Source: Xylocopa sonorina
Taxonomy: Eukaryota > Arthropoda > Insecta > Hymenoptera > Apidae
Length of the DNA: 64,000 bases
Assembly (NCBI RefSeq): GCF_050948175.1
Contig: NC_135194.1
Coordinates: 10,222,033-10,286,032, forward strand
Direction: 5' to 3'
The notes under the pieces: generated by a model
Databases searched by the model: none
What the model was told of the DNA's origin: nothing
What the model saw: the letters and a program-made list of their open reading frames with translations, nothing else
Made by a program: the position numbers and the translations under genes
In this document: positions 1 through 12,400 of the stretch, piece by piece
Numbering within the stretch: the first letter of the stretch is position 1
How the letters are laid out: each line of letters starts with the position of its first letter

Positions 1-3000
1 AGCTACTGTTTTGTCGCGTATGGAGATTCGTGCTGGTACTTGTTCTTTACTCGTTCCTGCTTAGTTTCATTTGATTTTGCAACGAAACGTAGAGTCTCGA
101 AAGAATTGCGACGGTCGAGTGCTCGCTTGCGAGTGATGGACCGCCATTTTGTCGACGGATGCGACGACGCTTGGACAGCATGAGAAGTTGTTTTAAGTGT
201 CGAGACTGATCCGTATGAAATTTACACTTGCATATTTTTCTGCGACGAAGGTAGATTTTTTTTTTATGAATGGAACCTTCTTTTAATTAAGAATCCTATT
301 GAAACTCAATCTCGTTCAATATTGTTTTAAGAAAGAGGAACTTGTAATCTGACTCTTGCACTGAAATAATCCCAATCGCGATTAATTGGGAGACAGTGTA
401 TTAAAATGGAACAAAGTGTAGAGTCCAGTCGGGTTCATCGACTGAATAATCAGAGGCTGCGCGTAGCTAATTAAGCTTCGGTAAGGAAAGAATCGGGTTC
501 ACCTAATTTCTAATACAGAACGGAACCTAACCGTGCGAACGCCACTCATTTTTCTCTTCGATCCTAAAGATTAAGCCTGCGAAATGAGCAGCCAGCACAA
601 TTCAGTTTCTACGTTGCGGCTATAATTACGCGATGTACTTTCTAACAAGCTGATTGCGCTCCATTTCCATGAAACCCCATCTTTTTACTGTTACGTCGCG
701 GAAAAACAGAGCTACCGCCGTGTATATTTTCATCGAGAAATGCAAAACGAATCGCGTGCGGTAATGTAAACCTCGCAGCTTCCTGGGAATCTATCTTTGA
801 AAGAAAAATCTTCGACTTTACACCACATAGACCTTGTTACTATTGACAGATCGCTAAAGGTAATTATGCAAACGTTCAAGGGAGAATAACCGTTCCTCCA
901 TTATTTTCTCTTCTCTCACCCACTTGCGAACTATATTAAATCCCAAACGATACGAAGTCGCGCACAGGTCTACATTACAGACACCGTATTGGATTTGCGC
1001 GACTGTTCAAATAAACGGATCGATTTCATTAGTTTTGCCGCTTAATTAAAGTATTTATTTACAGAAAGATCGTCTCGGGTTTCTAATTAGAATCTCTAGC
1101 CCTAGGAAGTTCCCGCTCGTTTCTCAATAGCGTGTGACACGAACTTACGAGAGCGCCGGAAATCAAACTGGAACTCGAGATTGCCAGCTGATCCGCCGAA
1201 TCAAGAATGCGCGCGTAGAGGAGGTTTCACGGGAATACTCGCGTTCGCGTTGCTCAAAAACCGCGAAATCGAATAGAACTTCGCTCGAAAACAATGCAGC
1301 CTCGATGCGAGACGTCTGTTCCCTTTAAAATTAAAACGGGATCGGATCAGCTGTAATTGATCGCGCGACCACCTTCGTTTCGACATCGTTCGAACGAGTC
1401 CGCCAAGTCTCGACTCGACAATTGCCTCCCTTGGAACCCATTGAACATTGCAGCGAAATAAAGCGGAACGACAATGTGAAATTGTTCCATTCGCGGGAGC
1501 GCATGAAAAACATTATCGAACGGCATCGATCGAGCGCGCTCGCGAATGCAATTGACAAGAACGGCCCTCGATACTGCTGCCGATTTTTCTCCCCTCGATG
1601 AATAATACTCGCTCGCAGACGCAACAAGCCACGGGTATCGCTTTCAATTCAAACGCCGATGAATGCGCGCCTCTCTCATTAATAAAACAGTTATGCAACG
1701 CGGGTATCTTGCCGCGGTACCGTACAACGGCTTTGAATCGAGCTCGACAAACGCAAGTTGTACGCGTGCCACGGTCCCTTGAACGCTCGCGGTAGGAATC
1801 CGATTGTTTTGAACGCCGTTCAGAATCCTCCGTTGCGGCGTTCGTGGAACTCGAACAGTAGAAATCAAACCGATTCATATTTTACTTCTGAGTTTCTTGT
1901 AACGCGGTTTCCATGTGACGCTGTACGAATCATATGGGACGATCGACTGTACGTAGACTCATTAGAGTTACACTCGAGGAAAAAGGTTAATTTTCTAGGT
2001 TTTCAGAGGAAATAAATATCACTTTTATACCCTATTACGACAATTCTCTTGTCCTAGTTGTAGAAATGAAATGTGTACCGTGTCTACTAGCATATCTCGT
2101 TAAAACGTTTACCCTCGCATGAGCTCGTCCTAATGAGAGTGGCGCCATTAATGCCAGTTGAATAATTGCTTTATCTCGATATGCTTGTTTTATGATTCCA
2201 AACAGTTTAGACCTTTCGTTGATACGTGTACGTAGTTACGAAGGGATATCTGTCTCGTTTATATTTAACTAATTGTCTCCTAACTTCGCTTCTTAATTGA
2301 ATGGACGCGTATGAAACGAAAATGTGGAAATTTCTATTTCGATTCGATCGTCAGTTAAAAGTAGATCTAGATTGAATAAGAAACAGTTCTAGTACAAATT
2401 AAGCCCTCGACATACTCCCATGACCCTATTGAAATTCTGGCTATGATCCAGCCCCATTCAGAACTCCAAACGAGTTTAACACCGGCAAAACAGATTCCGA
2501 GGGGCAATCGTGTTACTGACGTAAAGCGTTTTCGGATTGTTTCCCTTAAATTCGTTCTAAACCAGCGTGTACCCGTCCCAGATCCACCAGCCGTTTATAA
2601 ACACGATCTTTAACGTTCGCCAGTTTCCTCGATGCAAAATGCAAACACATCAGTCAGCTATTTCACAGACGGAAACGAATAAATCTCCGAGCCCGCTTAG
2701 ACTCGCCTTTTTGTACACCTTTATTGCGGCGAACCGTAAAAAAAACGCGAGCCACTCCCAGCTCGGTAACCGAAACCTCGTCAGCGGATCGAACGTTCCC
2801 ACAACCAGAATCCACGAGCCCGGCGATCGTTCCGCGCGGATCGCAGCTTTCCCACCGGCGTTCAAACTCGCCGCGATCCTAATCCTGAAAGGAAAAACCC
2901 CCCCGCCGGAAGGAGAGGCGTCCTAACGGTTCTCCAGTGCCCCTTCTCGCCTCTAAGCCGTGCTCGTTATCAACGTCACCGTGTAACACGGAATTGCGTG

Positions 3001-3010
3001 ATTGTTGCAG
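1..3010. other. Probable intron upstream of exon A
   Basis: I see no codon run with credible splice sites. GC-richer stretches at about 1130-1880 and 2560-2930 carry overlapping open frames on both strands, the usual sign of non-coding CpG-rich sequence. A PHO/YY1-type motif (CCGCCATTTTG) sits at 140-150. Upstream exons of the PDZ gene could be here but I cannot identify them. Confidence 0.5.
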
Positions 3011-3467
3011 GCGAGGAAGTCGTAACCGTGCCTCCCACGAACGGTGGCCAGGAGAGCTGGAAAGTGCAGAGGCTCGCGTTGAGCAGCGGCGAATCGCCGA
3101 GCAACCGTCGCAAAGGGAGCCGTCCTCAGCTGCAGCCGTGCAACAAGCGCACACGGCCCGCGGCGGCGGCGGCGGCGGCGGCCACGCCGGCGTTATCCTG
3201 CAAGGCCAATGCCAAGGACATCGACGAGTACCTCGAGTGGCCGAACAAGGAGAACACGCCCGGAAATGCCGTGAACGCGGACGCGGGGGCGGCCGAGGCG
3301 CAACTCGAGAACGAACGGTCGAACATGGGCTCGAATCTGAGCAGGCACAACGGGAAGGGCCTCACCGGCCGCAGGACGCAGTCCTCCGGGAACCTGTGCG
3401 AGCCCAAGGGGAAGCTGAACAGCATGGGCAAGATCCTGGTCCCGTGCTCGAGCGCCCAGAGGGAGAG
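3011..3467 (+). CDS. bbg: PDZ-gene exon A: low-complexity N-terminal region with poly-Ala
   Basis: The acceptor is TTGTTGCAG ending at 3010 and the donor is GTGAGT at 3468. The exon is 457 nt (2 + 151 codons + 2), so its split last codon joins exon B in phase. The frame encodes a Ser/Arg/Asn-rich disordered segment with eight consecutive alanines from a GCG run (about 3159-3183) and the string WPNKENTPGN. GC content is much higher than in the flanking introns. The first codon is split with an exon outside this stretch, so the true start is not visible. Confidence 0.7.
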
Positions 3468-6400
3468 GTGAGTGCGCGGATACGTTTGTGAATGTGCAAG
3501 GGGCTTGTTAGGGTCCGCGAGGATCCCTTTGGGGCTGGCGATTTGTATGGAGGACGCTTTTATAACGAGACGCTCTGTGGAAATCGCAGTGGGTCTCCTG
3601 CGACGCGATATTTTTGTAACGTTCGAGATACTTGAGTGATTCTGGGTAAGAGTTTGTGTAAGATTTGTTGGCTTTTTGAATTTTATATGGAGAGAATTGA
3701 TTGTATTCTAAGGGAATTCATTGTGGTTTCGTATTTGGGAATTGAAGTTTGAGGGTTTGGATTGTTATCTTGATTGCGAGTAAAATCAATGGGGCCAATT
3801 CCGCGGAGGCGTTTAATAAGAATGTAGAACGGTACGGAACAATTATACCGTACAAATCTTCGTTAACTGGGAAGGCAGGAAAGCAACGCCTCAAGAGAGT
3901 AAGCGGTGTGTTTCCATTTTCGCCGAGCTCTCCTCGTACCGTCACGAGCAAACAGAATCTAATTTAACGGCGAAGTCGGGGAATACAAAAGATCCGAGCG
4001 ATTGGTGGACATAAAAGAGAGGTCAGCCCGGTATCGATTCTTTCGCAAGGTATTGCTTAAACCCCCGTAGGTGTCTGGAATAGACTGTTGACACGATATT
4101 TCCCAAATACGACGATCTTAGTTGATATTCCGTCGATGCTTGGCTCGCAACGCTCGGCGATACAACGTGTCTGTTAACTTTCCTTCGATCGTGTTGACAC
4201 GAGGAGGGACGTGATTGCCGGAACGAAACGTATCGAGTGTATCCTTGAAAGCTTTTTTTTTTTAAGAAGCAGAGAATTATTGCGCTCGACCGACTTCTTT
4301 AATTGAATTCAATTAGAAAGAATAGAAACTTTTGAAAACATTAAACATCTTTATTAAGACGTACACCGATAAACTTAATACCAAATACGATTATCTATGC
4401 TGAGTATAGCTGAGGTTAAGATACATTATTAACGCGAACAGGAATTTCCTAATTCTAATTATTAAATTTAACCCTTTCGTGATCGATACGCGAGAGGACT
4501 AGGGTACGAGGATAATTATGCCTTCGTGCGTTATGGCGCGAAAACGTTAATGGGGTGCTTGCACCCCACGCGCCATCTTTTGACGACTCATGCATGGTAT
4601 CGTTAATTAACATGAAACTTCGCCCAACGAAAGCGCCTTATAGCGATATCAACTGCAATACGACAAATAAGAGTATCTGAAGTCGCTCAGGGATTACACT
4701 TGCGAGAGCAACAGCGATATAAGATTAAATGGCAGTAGATAGGGATTATGTAGGTATATAAATCGGAAAGAAGAGCGCAACGAAGCGCATCTAGATGCTG
4801 TCGGGAATTTCTCGTCGCGAGGCCGTGCTCGGTGTTGCTCAAACAAGCAGCAACGGCGTGACATAACGCGGTATAACAGGTTAGTCGCGAGATAATTTAA
4901 AGTCACTTTAAGGTCGGTCAGTCGGGTAACTGGGGCGGTTTCCATTAAATTCTCGTTTGCACGAAAACGGATGCGAGCTGCGAAGGGACGCAGGCGAGAG
5001 GGGCAAAAAGAAGAGGGAAGCGGGTTAAAAGGCACTCGCGCTTTGATCTCATTTACGTAAGTGCCGTTGTTTTAACCTCGCGACGCAACAATATACGAAC
5101 GACGCGCGAAGGGTCCCGTCCCTTTGACGCCACTCGTAAGTTTCATCACTGGAAATCGTTCAAATCAAATTAGTCGATCGTTAGGGAGATTGTTTGCACG
5201 ATCGTATGGAAATTATTCCGATTAAATGTATCATATTTTATTAAATGGTAATCGATGGAAAGGACATTTCACGTAAATCCGTATAATATTAAATAAATTG
5301 TAATACGCGATTCTTTTCTGTTCTCTGTCATTGGATAACGTTCTGTCGGAACGTTTTCTACGATCTCGAATGTCATGACGTTACATCTGTCTCGAAATGA
5401 GGATAAACGCGATATTTCCGCGTCGCGAACGTATTCCTGTCCACGCGACTTTGGACGAATAAAATTCAGCAATTTGTCAACGCTTAAATCTCGCGGTTTA
5501 AATCGCCGCTGAGAGCGTCTCGTTTCCCCGTCTCCAGCCGTAGAAGTATTTGGAAAACGAAGTGCTTTTTTCCAGATATAAATTCTGTGGCTCGCTGCCC
5601 AATCATCTGGACGACAAGGATGTGCTGGACGACGATCCGAAGGAAAATAATAACATAATGACGGATACTATCAGTGGGAATCTGGGCGGGACGCTGCCGC
5701 ATAAAAAACGATCGTTGGGCGTGCATTTTTCAGACGGCGGACCGACCGGCACTCTGGACCTCGTGAAACATCGATCGCAAGACTCTCTGGACGAAAACGA
5801 TCCTTGGAGGTGTGCCATCGTTCATTTCTCTAGATTATATTCCTACTGGTAACATCGTACGCGTGTAAAACCTGTAGCAGGCAAATTATCATGAAAAAAA
5901 TATTTAATTATCAACTAGTTAATAGCTCAATTTATAGTTTATCAATCATTTTCTACTTTAATCATTTCAAAATGTGCTGCTTATAATATCAAAGTATTAA
6001 CCACAATATATTAACTTCCCGACCATGGTTCAAATTTGCCAATATCGTCATGACGCTCTAAAATTGTAAACCACTGTCCACGAGACAAACGAATAGAGCT
6101 TAAGAAACTCCCATCGCAATCCAAGAAGAACACTCGAACCTCAGGAATCCCGTAATTGCCGCAGGTACCAGCAGAGCGACCTTGATCTGGTGAGGTGCCG
6201 CCACGGGAATTTCGACTCGGTGAGAAGGAATCGCAGCGTGGACACGGTGTCCGGCGACTCGACGAGGAGGTACAACCGGGTCACGTCTCTGGAGGGCAGG
6301 TGCCATCGTAACTCGGACCTCGATCTGGTCGGGACGCTGCCGAAACGGAAGCAGGAGGGCAGGAACGGCGGGAAGGCGGCTGAGGCGGACACCTCGGGCT

Positions 6401-9400
6401 CGCAGCCGTGCGTCCCAGAGCCAGCAGACAACGATTTGCTGATGCAGATCGTGCACAAGCCCGATTGCGAGCTGGTCCGGCATCGGCAGCAGCTAAGCAA
6501 GTGCATCGATTTGAAGTTGAGCAAACTGGCCGGCGGTGAACCGCAGGATCAAGGTTACGCCTCCGAACGTTCGCCAGAGGACGAGCATCCGCCCTCGCTG
6601 CCCGGACAACCGTTCCCGAACATCACGCCCGGTGAGTTACACTTTCTGTTCACCGCCGTTGCACGCCTGGCTAGTTCGTATCGTGCGTCGCGACGTATCT
6701 CAGCACCCGCGACGCGCTAACAAGGAAAGTTCGCCGAGCAGAAAATTCGGATTTTAATGGAACCTTGCGTATAATGGTCGCGCGTGGAGAGACGTTTGTC
6801 CGTGAGACATATCTCGATCGTACTTGACAGAGTTCCGTTTGAATCGTAATTTTTTTGTGATAGTTGATTTACACCTGTTTATCTTCTGAATACGTATCGT
6901 ACCTTCTAAATACGCTTTTCGCTTGCCTCAGTGTAATTGCAATTAGAAATATTGAAAAATATGAATTGTGGTTAACTACGTCTCGTCGTACTTCGTCGTG
7001 CTTGCAAACTTTTGACACAATTAGTCAACGGTTCCATGGTTATAAAAGTTTGCAATTTATTCATTAATATATGGAATGTGAACTTAGATTATTTAGAGTA
7101 CACAGCTTTTATTAAAACACCCCGTAATTTGTAAATAGTTGGTTCCAAGTAGTAACGGAGTTAATATCGGAGTAACGTGGAAAATACAATATTTCTCTGT
7201 TCGCGGGTTCGTTACGAACATTCAACAAATGGTTAGCACACCTCTCTACGTTTCTTTCTCTTGGTTTTCCCCGATGTTTCTTTGCGCGTGAAATTAATCT
7301 CATTCAATTTGCAATTTTTTTTTCTAATTAACCGTTCTCGAGCTCTTTTCGCTTTATTTCGTTACGTTCCCCGCTTCTGTACGCAGCTTGTTATTGTCGT
7401 CTTTTTCTCAGCACTTTTTTTCACCAATTATGCCATCGTTACTTTTACATTTCGTACGCTCAAATCGTTTCTTATCCCTTCTTACGATTACTCCACAATT
7501 TCCCTTCCTTGCTATTCAGAACTCAGATTTTTTTCTATTCATAGCGATATTCCACTGCTATTCGTGAAAGTTCTCCCATTCTATTATGCTCTCCATTTGT
7601 AGGCTTTCCTTTATCGTTATTCAATAACTTTGTTGGCTTTTCAATCTGCCCCCTGAATCCCTTTCTCACCCCTTTTTCATCTTCGCTCTCCAAACTATCA
7701 TTTTATCGTTCCTACGCGTCAATATAATCAAAATAATCGCTACAACACAGATATATATTCCATATTACACGACGATAGACGATAAACGCACGAATCGCGA
7801 TAAAATATTGAGAACAATTGACTAAAATGTAATCATTAGCACGAACATATTTATCTATCCAGGCTAAAGTAATATACGAATTATAGCGCGATGAAACGAA
7901 CGAATTGCGATCGTAAAAATTGACTACACGTGTCCCAGTATATTCGACACGGTTATTCCATGGGGAATCCAACGCCTCTAACCCGCGGGGCATAAAACAA
8001 TTCGCTCGAATCCGCGAACGCAACGCGGGGTAACTTCCCATTTCCTAAAATTTACCGCCCCCCGACACGTACGCGCGCACAGTAAATGTAATTATCAACT
8101 CATTAAATTTCCCTCGAACGTCCTCCCCGAACGGGCAGCTAAAGCCGCGTACAATTACAGGCGCACGTTCGCTCGTTTTTGTACCGACTGCCACTTAATG
8201 AGTACAGTTAGCAGACGTTACCCGTACACAAACTCGCGCGTGGTGTCCGTATACACATCTGGTGGATATCCTCCGTGTCAAAAGCGTCTCAAGTAACCTA
8301 TTTTCTCTCTCGCCACGGTCTACCCTGTCCACTCGTCGCTTCCCAGGTTCTTAGTTCTATCATTTTCCACCACTGGCCGGGGCTTTTTGCCGTCTAGCCC
8401 GCGTCACATTAAGTGGAATAGGGGCGGGAAGGAAAAAGAGAAACACAATGGCCGGAGTAAGGACGAGCGGGAGCTTGACACACTTTTGTCAGCTGAATTC
8501 CGCGGATAAGACGCGGCAGGTGTCCCAGGGGATGCTTTTGTCGCTGATAGACGGCGAAGCGCGCGTCGAATTCAGGGCTCTTTGTCGCGGGAACCATTCG
8601 CGCCAGTTAGAATGAACGCCTGGCCAGGTCTACGTTCCCTTCTTCTGAATATACACACACATACACTCACATACACACAGGCGCATGGTTTTCCCTTTCA
8701 ACGCCCTTACTTCCTATCCATTTCCAATTTTTCAACGGTAATCTGTTTCCAATGGCGAGAGATAGTTTCCCCGTTAAAAGCGTAATAACGTTTGCCCGTG
8801 CGACTTCGCGACGAGGCTCTTTCCACCCTTCCCACCTCGCTTGATCCAGTTCCGCTTGTTATTGGTCGAGACGTCGTAACGCCACTTTGTCTCACCGGTC
8901 TCGAAACGAAACGACGACCCTTGGTATCGAAGTCAGTGCAATTTTGCAATTTTTATGGACACCGCGCGTTTCGCCAGAGCGTGCAATATGAATCGTACAG
9001 GCGTCGAGGAACGTGAGTTAGAAGAGTAATATAACTTCAATAATCTTTCCAGCGCAATTATTCTCTCTCGAAACATAACAATATTAACGGTACTTGATAA
9101 TCTCTCGAACCGTTGATAAGTGAGAAGAATAATTTGTTTAGACGTGCTGTCCTTGAGTATTTATTTCTAAGTATCTCTGTAGATAACGTTTTACTCGCTG
9201 TCCTTCTATAAAAATTGTTCGTGGCCACAGAAAAATTGTCGACAGGTAAATCGATAAACTAACGCAACGTAACGACATCCCCGTGCTGTTATCATTTTTC
9301 GTTCTCGAGTCGCGAAAACAGAGAAGGTGTCCCGAATTCGTGGGCCAACCCCTACCCCCGTTACGGTGTTTCATTAAAAATTCAAACGACAATTAGCCGC

Positions 9401-12400
9401 GCGACGCAGGCAGAAAGCAATTTCTCCGGCACGCGATATCTCATTTCGCACAGACCCGGAACAAAACGGCAGGTAGATAGAGATTGAAGCGTGGGCGGGC
9501 GTGTGGGTGGCGGCGCGGTGGGTTTGACACACAACAGGGTCGCGGGGAATATATCGCAGCGCGGACCATGCATACGCAAAACTTCCCACGGCTGATAACA
9601 ATCCGGAAATCGAACGTTATGGAAACGGGGACACCTGTATTCATCTGTTTACAGCGGCAGCCACCCTCCAATCTTGCGCTGAACTTCGCTAAGCCCGCCG
9701 CGAACTTTATTCGCCTGTCGGCGTTGCCCGCCACGGGAAAATGCAAGTAACGCCGGCTGTGTCGAATAAATACCACCTCGCCCAACTTTCATTCTCCACC
9801 CTCGTGCGAGTTCCGCTTGAAACTTTGTTAAAATCGCGGGGCTAACAACAGCGCCGCTTATACCGTTACGTGTAAGTAAAACGGAGGGTAGTTTCGAGAG
9901 GTTGGAATTCTTAAGGATCCGAGAATATTTTATGATCATTCGTGCCCGTTGATTTTCGAGAACCCACGCGCGTTTCTGTGGAAAAAATATTTGAACGGAA
10001 TATACCGTGGGATTTTTGAACGTTCTCCAAGAAATTAGCGACGCTGATACGGTTCCATTTAAATGATAAATAGTTCTCTATCGCGCGTTTAAAAGCTACA
10101 AATTTAAATTTTACATTGCACTATTAGCGAAAGAAAGGATAAAGCTTGAAGTAACGGGCGCTGTCTATCGAGTAACGAAAAATCACGCTGCATTCATCCC
10201 TGAAAAGTAAACGAACGCGTAGAAATTTCGTCGTTACGTTCACGCGAACTCTGAGGAGAGTAAAAATGGAATGAAACGGTAACGTATCCGCGGATACCGG
10301 GGCTGGAAATCCTTCCAGCACGCCTGTAAGGTTTCCAACGTTCACCCGCGTAGGCGATCATTAATCATACGTCGGCTGGCTCTCTGTTATAAAGTTATAA
10401 ATTACCGGTGAAAATCCGTACGGAACGGAGAAATTGCGAGTGTCCGCGGCCGGGAACGGATACTCGCGGAGCCCCTTTTCCCTTTATCTCGCGACAGCTA
10501 ATAATACGTTGCTGGATGTGTATTCCGTAATTGAAAGCGTTGCTTTAACGAGCGATCTTGTTTTCCCCGTTGATGCAACCGAGCCGCGTTATTGATGTAA
10601 TTTGCGAGCGAATAAATCAGCCGGCCAGTCATAAATTTCGTCGTATCGCGTCCCACCCCGATAATTCCACGACGACGCTTATAACAGGGCGTCGAGGGTT
10701 ACCTGTGATCCGTCATACGCGTATCAATAGCGGATAAGAGCTCTCAAAGGAGAGTTCGCAATAACCGCTTGCACGGTGTCGTTATTCTTTGAAATCGCGA
10801 TTTTCTGTTGCACACGCGCGTGTTCCCGGATTATTATCACAGTCGAAAGTATATCCACGAGTCGACGATGCGTGCAGAATTGCAGAGGGCAGCTCTTTAC
10901 TGGTGGCAATTTATAAATGTTACCGAGATACATGTGGGATTTAACAATCACTTTAAAATCGTGAGATACGTTGTAACTCGAGGACTCTGAAGCGGGGCTA
11001 TTTAAAATCTGTCTTGAATCTCGAGGACTCTTCAACGGAGACAATGCAAATAAATTTCAGTTCACAATATAAAGACAAAAACAAATCGTAGCAATTTTCT
11101 TTATTCTGTTAGTAAATTACAAATGTTATGTAAATAATAACGCTGTTATTTTTATTGTTGCTCTTGCTCTTGAGTGCAAAGGGTTGAAACAGCCGCGCAA
11201 GTCGCAAACGTTTTACTGGAACGGAAACAGGCGAGAGGGTCGACGGTAATTAATCGTCGATCCGAAACCTGACTGAAAATATAGGGAAAAATTGAACAGA
11301 TCCGATTCGAAGGATTACACGCGGAGTGTGAAAGAGTTTTGAATAATTAACGCGGCGTTTACCACCGCTCTCGACGATTTCCAGGCAATTTGATCGGTAA
11401 CAGGTTCACCGTTCGCCCTTGTTCGCTTCTCTCGCGAACATCTTTAGAGAACGAGGAGCGTGAAATCTACATATTTTCAATTTCATACGCGCTCGCTCGT
11501 GGAGAGCCACTTGCGGAACGTTGACAAATTCGAGAGAATCATTTCCGTCTGTTATCTTTCAGCCGCGGCAGTCTATCGCCTCGAAGAGGATTCTTTTGAT
11601 CGGCGGTGAACGACGCTCGCGTTAATGGCGAACAAGAAAATTTGATTAATCGTTCGGGCGAGGAGGGTTGCTGCTTTTATTTTTGCTGCAGGAAATTTGC
11701 TTATGTCACGACTCTGTTTCGCATCCACGGGCTAGACGTGTTTGCGGCCATCTTGTACGTGGTGTTGCAATTAACTCTGCCAACGCGAGCGCGTCGCTTG
11801 CTTTTAATTAAAGAAAAATTGTTATTTGGTAAGCGAGCTGAAAATTGCTTTTTTAATCTACGTCTGATTGAAATTAACACACTCCATGCTTTGGACACTA
11901 TCCGTTCGCACCTTACGTTTTACGATTAACTAGTTTTGCTGCTATATCCAATTTTGTCATCTACTAATGTCGTACTCATATTATGTACCATTTTGTGTTG
12001 ATCTTCTCGAAGAAACGATTTTCTAATGTTTGCGTGGGATAAGAATTATAAAAGTTGCACTACTTGTCAGTGATCTCAAGGCAATTCAATTGACGCGAGT
12101 GGCACGCGGTATGTAATTAGGAAAAGTGTAAGCTGGGAGATTGGATAAGTAAAATTCTACTGTGCGAGTGGCTGTAATTAGCACTTCTAATTGCTTGTGA
12201 AATTATATCCGTCGTGGCACCGCTGCGTAGTGGGTACATCTGCTATCAGTGATCACTCGAACTGCTCCCGGTGAGCACAGGACAGGGAGAAACGTACGTT
12301 TAGTACGTCGGTTTGACGGTTTAACAGCCCTTCGACGTAGAACGTTTAGCGTCCAAGTTTCTCGACTCAGTTATTACCGTTGCATCACTGAGCATCGTTA

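Larger units (their letters stand above)
3468..5575. other. Intron A-B of the PDZ gene
   Basis: This is AT-rich intron sequence. It contains a possible small TTAA-flanked MITE relic (4468-4550), an immediately adjacent perfect 8-bp-arm hairpin (4551-4568), and a GTACGG..CCGTAC inverted repeat near 3830-3855. No coding exon is visible. Confidence 0.6.

Noticed and set aside
3126..3431. 101-codon frame antisense to exon A
   Set aside because: A shadow of exon A caused by its GCG repeat and high GC.
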